DNA from: Streptomyces albiflavescens
GTDB taxonomy: Bacteria > Actinomycetota > Actinomycetes > Streptomycetales > Streptomycetaceae
Length of the DNA: 64,000 nt
Assembly: GCF_014645835.1 (NCBI RefSeq)
Contig: NZ_BMMM01000014.1
Location: 103,605 to 167,604, forward strand
Direction of reading: 5' to 3'
The stretch's first letter is position 1. Each line of letters opens with the position of its first letter. Below the pieces are notes generated by a model that worked only from the letters and a program-made list of their open reading frames with translations, did no database searches and was not told where the DNA came from. A program made the position numbers and the translations under genes. Positions 59,552-64,000 of the stretch are shown here, piece by piece.

Positions 59552-61110
59552 GGGTTGCTCGCTCCCGTCTCGGGGCGCCGCCTGACGGTCAGGCGGGACG
59601 GTAGATCGGTGACGTCGGCGCCGCGCGGGACCCCGAGGCGTTCGAGGGCCGCGGTGCCGGCCACGGCGACGGTCAGATTCAGCAACAGGGCGGCCAGCCC
59701 CGCGTAGATCTCCAGTGGCTGCCCGCCGACACCGAGCGGCACGACGGAGGAGAAGCCCTCGCGCACCACGAGAAACGTCCCGGCGGCCATGCCCACGCCC
59801 CATCCGGCCAGCAGCGCCCGAGGGTGCAGCCGACCGGTGAACAGTCCGACCGCCACGGCCGGGAAGATCTGCAGGATCCACACCCCGCCCAGCAGTTGGA
59901 GGTTGATGGCGTCCTGGTCGCGCAGCCCGAACACGAACGCGACCGCCCCCACCTTCGCGGTGAGCGAGACCGCCTTGGCGATGCGTACCTGCCGCTTGGG
60001 TGTGGCCGTCGGATGCACGTACTCGACGTATACGTTGCGTACGAAGCTGGTGGCGGCCGCGATCGACATCACGGCGGCCGGGACCAGCGCCCCCACGGTG
60101 ATCGCGGCGAACACCAGCCCGGCCAGCGGCGCCGGCATCAATCGGTCGACCAGCATCGGCACCGCGGCCTCGGCGCCGCCTTCCGGGGCGCGCACCCCCG
60201 CGGCGAGCGCCGCGATACCGAGGAAACCGAAGAGCGCGAGCAGTCCCGTCCAGGCGGGCAGCGCCACGGAGACCTTGCGCAGAGTGCGCGGGCCGTCGGC
60301 GGCGAAACCGGCGGTGAGGACATGCGGGTACATCAGCAGGGCGAGTGCCGAGCCCAGTGCGAGGGTGGCGTACGCGGGCTGCTGGGCCGGGGAGAGGAGG
60401 AGAGCGGAGTGCGCCGTGTCCGTACCGCCGAGCCGCACCGCCGCGCGGTCGAAGACCGCGCCGGGACCGCCGAGCCGGTCCAGGACCAGCCAGGTGACGG
60501 CGGTGAGCGAGACGAAGACGGCCACTGCCTTGAGCGCGGAGATGACGGCGGGTGCGCGCAGCCCGTGCCGGTACGTCGCCACCGCGAGGCCCGCGAACAG
60601 CGCCACCATCACCAGGTCGCCCGTCGCGCCGCGCGGATAGACACCACCGGCGGTCAACACCGCGCGTATACCGAGGAGCTGCAGCGCCAGATAGGGCATC
60701 GTCGCGAGGATCCCGGTCAGCGCCACGACCAGGGCCAGCGGCGGCGAACCGTAGCGACCGCGCACGAAGTCGGCCGCGGTGACATAGCCGTGGCGGCGGG
60801 CCACGCTCCACAGCCGGGTCAGCAGGACGAAGGCGAGCGGGCAGACGACCACGGTGTACGGCACCGCGAAGAAGGCGGGCGCGCCGTTGCCGTACGCCAG
60901 TCCCGGCACGGCGGTGAACGTGTACGCGGTGAAGATCGTGCCCCCGAGCAGCAGCCAGGTCCACACGGGGCCCAGGCTCCGGTCGGCCAGTGCCCAGCCC
61001 TCCAGGGACGGCAGCCGGTCGCTCGGGCGCAGCCGCCGTGCGGTGACGGCCAGCAGCGACGCCCCGCCGATCACGGCGAGAAACGTCGCGGTCATGGCGC
61101 CATCCGCCAT
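59548..61110 (-). CDS. Sodium:solute symporter (monocarboxylate/acetate type)
   Basis: 520 aa from ATG 61110, with AAGGA nine bases upstream. It has about 13 hydrophobic helices. SSS-family features include the start region DRLPSLEGWALADRSLGPVW, GGTIFTAYTFTAVPGLAYGN, VTAADFVRGRYGSPPLAL and the sodium-binding helix region AAVMSIAAATSFVRNVYVEY. The sequence best fits the MctP/ActP branch that imports pyruvate, lactate or acetate. MctP genes usually pair with a DUF3311 gene; here the DUF3311 gene is divergent. The stop overlaps the start of a sigma factor. A TTGACA hexamer on the minus strand at 61209-61214 is a -35 candidate. Confidence 0.9.
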   Translation of the reverse strand: MADGAMTATFLAVIGGASLLAVTARRLRPSDRLPSLEGWALADRSLGPVWTWLLLGGTIFTAYTFTAVPGLAYGNGAPAFFAVPYTVVVCPLAFVLLTRLWSVARRHGYVTAADFVRGRYGSPPLALVVALTGILATMPYLALQLLGIRAVLTAGGVYPRGATGDLVMVALFAGLAVATYRHGLRAPAVISALKAVAVFVSLTAVTWLVLDRLGGPGAVFDRAAVRLGGTDTAHSALLLSPAQQPAYATLALGSALALLMYPHVLTAGFAADGPRTLRKVSVALPAWTGLLALFGFLGIAALAAGVRAPEGGAEAAVPMLVDRLMPAPLAGLVFAAITVGALVPAAVMSIAAATSFVRNVYVEYVHPTATPKRQVRIAKAVSLTAKVGAVAFVFGLRDQDAINLQLLGGVWILQIFPAVAVGLFTGRLHPRALLAGWGVGMAAGTFLVVREGFSSVVPLGVGGQPLEIYAGLAALLLNLTVAVAGTAALERLGVPRGADVTDLPSRLTVRRRPETGASNP

Positions 61111-61277
61111 CGGTCACCGTCCTTGGTGTGCCTGAGCCTCACCGGTTAGTTGCGCGGACGGCGCATTCGGATGACGGAAAACCGGCGGGAAATCTTCTGG
61201 AAATTCCCTGTCAACCACTTCCGGCGGGTGCGCAACTCTTGCACAGACCGACAGCGAGGGGGAGAGGAGAGCAGGTC

Positions 61278-61499
61278 ATGGCACCCACCGTTCGTCACCG
61301 GCTACGACACGTCGCCATCGCCGTCCTGCTTCTCGCGCCCGCCGCAGGCCTGCTGTGGGTCCCCTGGTACGCCGGTGCGAGCCCACGGCTCGCGGGGACG
61401 CCGTTCTTCTACTGGTACCAACTCGCCTGGGTGCCGGGCTGCGGGCTGTGCCTGCTCGCCGCGTACGCACTGACCAGGCACGAACGCGACGATCCCTGA
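61278..61499 (+). CDS. DUF3311 small membrane protein
   Basis: 73 aa from ATG 61278, with GGAGAGGAG upstream. Two membrane helices flank the family signature WVPWYAGASPRLAGTPFFYW, followed by YQLAWVPGCGLCLLAAYALT. DUF3311 proteins normally accompany MctP-type symporters, perhaps as an accessory subunit. Here it diverges from the symporter and precedes cstA by 90 bp, so it may be co-transcribed with cstA instead. Confidence 0.88.
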   Translation: MAPTVRHRLRHVAIAVLLLAPAAGLLWVPWYAGASPRLAGTPFFYWYQLAWVPGCGLCLLAAYALTRHERDDP

Positions 61500-61524
61500 T
61501 CCGGCCCAGCTGCCGGCCGTGCCT

Positions 61525-61565
61525 CTTTCACCGCACTGCCTTTCACCGCACCGCCTTTCACCGCA
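61525..61565. repeat. Three copies of an 11-bp core at 15-bp spacing before cstA
   Basis: CTTTCACCGCA occurs at 61525, 61540 and 61555, with the intervening bases partly conserved. It lies between the DUF3311 stop and the cstA start and might be a regulator-binding or slippage array. Confidence 0.75.
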
Positions 61566-61589
61566 TCACCCCCGAGGTGAGGAGCCGCC

Positions 61590-63758
61590 ATGCCCACATC
61601 CGCCCTGCCCGAATCCGGCCTCCCGGCGCCGGCGGGCCCGTCGCCCGCACGGTCTCGTACGACCCCGCGTGCCGTCCTGCTGTGGACCGCCGTCGCCCTG
61701 CTCGGCGCCGTCGGCTGGGGCGTCCTGGCCCTGGCCCGCGGCGAGAGGATCTCCGCGGTCTGGCTGGTCGTCGCCGCCCTCGGCTCGTACGCCATCGCCT
61801 ACCGCTTCTACTCCCGCTTCATCGTCCGCCGGGTTCTGAAGCCGGACGACCGCCGAGCCACCCCCGCCGAACGGCTGGAGGACGGCGTCGACTTCCAGCC
61901 CACCGACCGCCGGGTGCTGCTCGGCCACCACTTCGCCGCGATCGCCGGCGCCGGACCGCTGGTGGGTCCGGTGCTCGCGGCACAGATGGGCTATCTGCCC
62001 GGCACCTTGTGGATCGTGGCCGGGGTGATCTTCGCCGGGGCGGTTCAGGACATGGTGGTGCTGTTCCTGTCGATGCGGCGGGACGGCACGTCGCTCGGGC
62101 AGATGGCCCGTGACGAGATCGGCCGGGCCGGTGGCGCGGCGGCCCTGATCGCGGTCTTCGCCATCATGATCATCCTGCTCGGTGTGCTGGCCCTGGTCGT
62201 CGTCAACGCCCTCGCCCACTCCCCGTGGGGCACCTTCTCGGTGGCCATGACCATCCCCATCGCCCTGTTCATGGGCCTGTGGCTGCACATCCTGCGCCCG
62301 GGCCGGGTGGTGGAGGCCAGTGTGATCGGTGTGGCGCTGCTCCTGCTTGCCATCGTCGGCGGCGGCTGGATCGAGAAGTCCTCGCTGGCGGACGCCTTCA
62401 CGCTCAGCCCCACGACCCTGGTCTTCTGCCTGATCGGATACGGCTTCGTCGCCTCCGTACTGCCGGTCTGGATGCTGCTCGCCCCGCGCGACTATCTCTC
62501 CACCTTCATGAAGATCGGCACCATCGCGCTGCTCGCGGTCGGGGTCGTGGTCGCCGCGCCCGTCCTGCGCGCGGACTCGGTCAGCGACTTCGCCTCCTCG
62601 GGCGCGGGCCCGGTCTTCGCCGGCGCCCTCTTCCCCTTCCTCTTCATCACCATCGCGTGCGGCGCGCTTTCCGGCTTCCACTCCCTGGTCGCTTCGGGCA
62701 CCACCCCGAAGCTGATCCAGAAGGAGTCCCAGGTCCGGCTGATCGGCTACGGCGCCATGCTGATGGAGTCCTTCGTCGCGATCATGGCGCTGATCGCCGC
62801 GGCCACCCTGGAACCGGGCCTGTACTACGCGATGAACGCACCCGCGGGTCTGCTCGGCACCACAGCCGAATCCGCCTCCCACGCCGTGGCCGGGCTCGGC
62901 TTCACCATCACCCCCGACCAGCTGACGCATGCGGCCAAGGCGGTGGAGGAGCAGACTCTCATCGCCCGCTCCGGTGGCGCCCCGACCCTCGCCGTCGGCA
63001 TGTCGGAGATCTTCTCGGGCGTCTTCGGCGGCACCGCGCTGAAGGCCTTCTGGTACCACTTCGCGATCATGTTCGAGGCGTTGTTCATCCTGACCACGGT
63101 CGACGCCGGCACCCGGGTCGGGCGCTTCATGCTCCAGGACATGCTCGGCAACGTCTGGAAGCCCATCGGCCGGGTCAACTGGAAGCCGGGCATCTGGCTG
63201 TGCAGCGGACTCGTCGTGGCCGCCTGGGGCTACTTTCTCCACTCCGGCGCCACCGACCCCCTGGGCGGAATCAACCAGCTGTTCCCGCTCTTCGGCATCG
63301 CCAACCAGCTGCTCGCCGCGGTCGCCCTCACCGTCTGCACGACGGTCCTGATCAAGTCCGGACGGCTGCGCTGGGCCTGGGTGACCGGCGTCCCCCTGGC
63401 CTGGGTGGTCGCCATCACCTTCACCGCCGGGTGGCAGAAGATCTTCTCCGACGATCCCCGCATCGGGTTCTTCGCCCAGCGCACGCGCTACTCCGACGCC
63501 CTCGACGCCGGCCAGGTCCTGCCGCCCGCCAAGACCCTCGACGACATGCACACCGTGGTCACCAACTCCACCGTCGACGGCGTCCTGATCGCGCTGTTCC
63601 TGCTGCTGGTCGCCGTGGTGATCGGCAACGCGGCGGTGGTCTGTGTCCGGGCCGTACGTTCCCCCGTACCGCTGCCGACGACCGAGGCGCCGTACACCGA
63701 ATCCCGCATCGACGTGCCCGAGCAGGCGGCGGAGCCCCTGGTGGGAGCCCGACCATGA
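61590..63758 (+). CDS. cstA: Carbon starvation protein CstA (pyruvate/peptide transporter family)
   Basis: 722 aa from ATG 61590, with GAGGTGAGGAG upstream, the usual length. It has about 16-18 helices with strong family signatures: AYRFYSRFIVRRVLKPDDRR, then FQPTDRRVLLGHHFAAIAGA and GPLVGPVLAAQMGYLPGTLW. Later come CGALSGFHSLVASGTTPK, FFGG-like SGVFGGTALKAFWYHFAIMF and DAGTRVGRFMLQD. CstA and its relative BtsT import pyruvate (and peptides in some hosts) under nutrient limitation. Its stop overlaps the YbdD-type gene as ATGA, as in E. coli. Confidence 0.97.
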   Translation: MPTSALPESGLPAPAGPSPARSRTTPRAVLLWTAVALLGAVGWGVLALARGERISAVWLVVAALGSYAIAYRFYSRFIVRRVLKPDDRRATPAERLEDGVDFQPTDRRVLLGHHFAAIAGAGPLVGPVLAAQMGYLPGTLWIVAGVIFAGAVQDMVVLFLSMRRDGTSLGQMARDEIGRAGGAAALIAVFAIMIILLGVLALVVVNALAHSPWGTFSVAMTIPIALFMGLWLHILRPGRVVEASVIGVALLLLAIVGGGWIEKSSLADAFTLSPTTLVFCLIGYGFVASVLPVWMLLAPRDYLSTFMKIGTIALLAVGVVVAAPVLRADSVSDFASSGAGPVFAGALFPFLFITIACGALSGFHSLVASGTTPKLIQKESQVRLIGYGAMLMESFVAIMALIAAATLEPGLYYAMNAPAGLLGTTAESASHAVAGLGFTITPDQLTHAAKAVEEQTLIARSGGAPTLAVGMSEIFSGVFGGTALKAFWYHFAIMFEALFILTTVDAGTRVGRFMLQDMLGNVWKPIGRVNWKPGIWLCSGLVVAAWGYFLHSGATDPLGGINQLFPLFGIANQLLAAVALTVCTTVLIKSGRLRWAWVTGVPLAWVVAITFTAGWQKIFSDDPRIGFFAQRTRYSDALDAGQVLPPAKTLDDMHTVVTNSTVDGVLIALFLLLVAVVIGNAAVVCVRAVRSPVPLPTTEAPYTESRIDVPEQAAEPLVGARP

Positions 63759-63943
63759 GCATGCCGCGGTGGGCGCGGGCCGTGCGCTGGTACCTGCGCG
63801 AGCTGACCGGGGAGGCGGAGTACGACCGCTACTGCGAGCGGCACCGGCGCCACCACCCGCTCGCCCCCGTGCCGACCCGACGGGAGTACGAGGCGCTGCG
63901 CACGCTCCACCGGGAGACCCACCCCCAGAGCCGCTGCTGCTGA
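63755..63943 (+). CDS. YbdD/YjiX-family protein coupled to CstA
   Basis: 62 aa from ATG 63755, overlapping the cstA stop. It is a short basic protein with family features VRWYLRELTGEAEYDRYCER, then HRRHHPLAPVPTRREYEALR and a C-terminal pair of cysteines (SRCC). The YbdD/YjiX family always follows cstA or btsT and is thought to support transporter function. It ends 57 bp before the window edge. Confidence 0.93.
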   Translation: MSMPRWARAVRWYLRELTGEAEYDRYCERHRRHHPLAPVPTRREYEALRTLHRETHPQSRCC

Positions 63944-64000
63944 CACACGCCCTCGAACCGCGAGGCGGGCGCGCCTCCCAGCCCTGACGCCGCGCCCGCC

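Noticed and set aside
58937..61117. 726-codon frame fusing symporter antiframe and sigma factor
   Set aside because: Only the last 204 codons are a sigma factor. The upstream part is a wrong-frame reading of the symporter gene, so it is not a fusion protein.
61566..63551. Minus-strand ORF of 661 codons
   Set aside because: Antisense of cstA; Gly/Asp/Gln-rich shadow typical of reversed membrane-protein codons.

Overview
The window is high-GC actinobacterial chromosome, almost certainly Streptomyces or a close relative. Pointers are the GC-rich third codon positions, frequent GTG and TTG starts, a complete actinomycete-type gas vesicle operon, several RsbU-type PP2C phosphatases, small Streptomyces families (DUF6131, DUF6158, CsbD) and one rare TTA leucine codon. 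It reads as a mosaic of accessory and stress-adaptation genes. No rRNA, tRNA, CRISPR array or intact transposon was seen.

Left part (1-12.8 kb): a truncated flavin/F420-type LLM oxidoreductase, a large secreted alpha/beta hydrolase with Calx-beta-like C-terminal repeats, a stand-alone EF-G paralogue, two unknown genes facing away from a tandem-repeat intergenic region, the glycerol pair glpF-glpK, and a membrane PP2C phosphatase. Several ends are marked by long perfect hairpins.

12.9-23.6 kb is dominated by one 8.5-kb gene for a single-protein type I polyketide synthase: acyl-AMP ligase, ACP, KS, AT, DH, KR, ACP, a Pro/Thr-rich repeat linker and TE. It carries its own starter activation and release. 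A DUF2071 protein and a secreted GH5 glycosidase follow. Two TGTTTACG-type palindromes lie in the long region upstream of the glycosidase.

24.3-36.7 kb: a YraQ-type permease coupled to a His-rich TIGR03943 protein, an HPP membrane protein, an aldo/keto reductase, two further PP2C phosphatases (one a Cache-PAS-GAF-PP2C-HATPase sensor), the relic of an IS481-like transposase, a Cys/His-rich unknown protein, a divergent NmrA/LysR pair and small stress-type genes.

36.7-45.4 kb: the gas vesicle operon gvpO-A-F-G-J-L-S-K on the minus strand. Facing away from it is a two-gene operon whose products carry extreme acidic and Lys/Ala-rich tails. A low-affinity iron permease, a decayed cinA and two CsbD proteins follow.

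45.7-64 kb: two more PP2C phosphatases (five in the window), a second decayed gene, a 25-residue bL37-like ribosomal protein gene, a FUSC-type membrane protein, two coupled medium-chain dehydrogenases, a pentapeptide-like membrane protein, and a carbon-uptake locus. That locus has a sodium:solute symporter translationally coupled to an ECF-like sigma factor and a single-pass membrane protein, diverging from a DUF3311 protein, cstA and a YbdD-type protein.

Together the genes suggest a region devoted to stress signalling by partner-switching phosphatases, carbon scavenging and buoyancy or structural proteins, with one compact cryptic polyketide gene. Functional statements come from motifs read by eye; no database search was possible.
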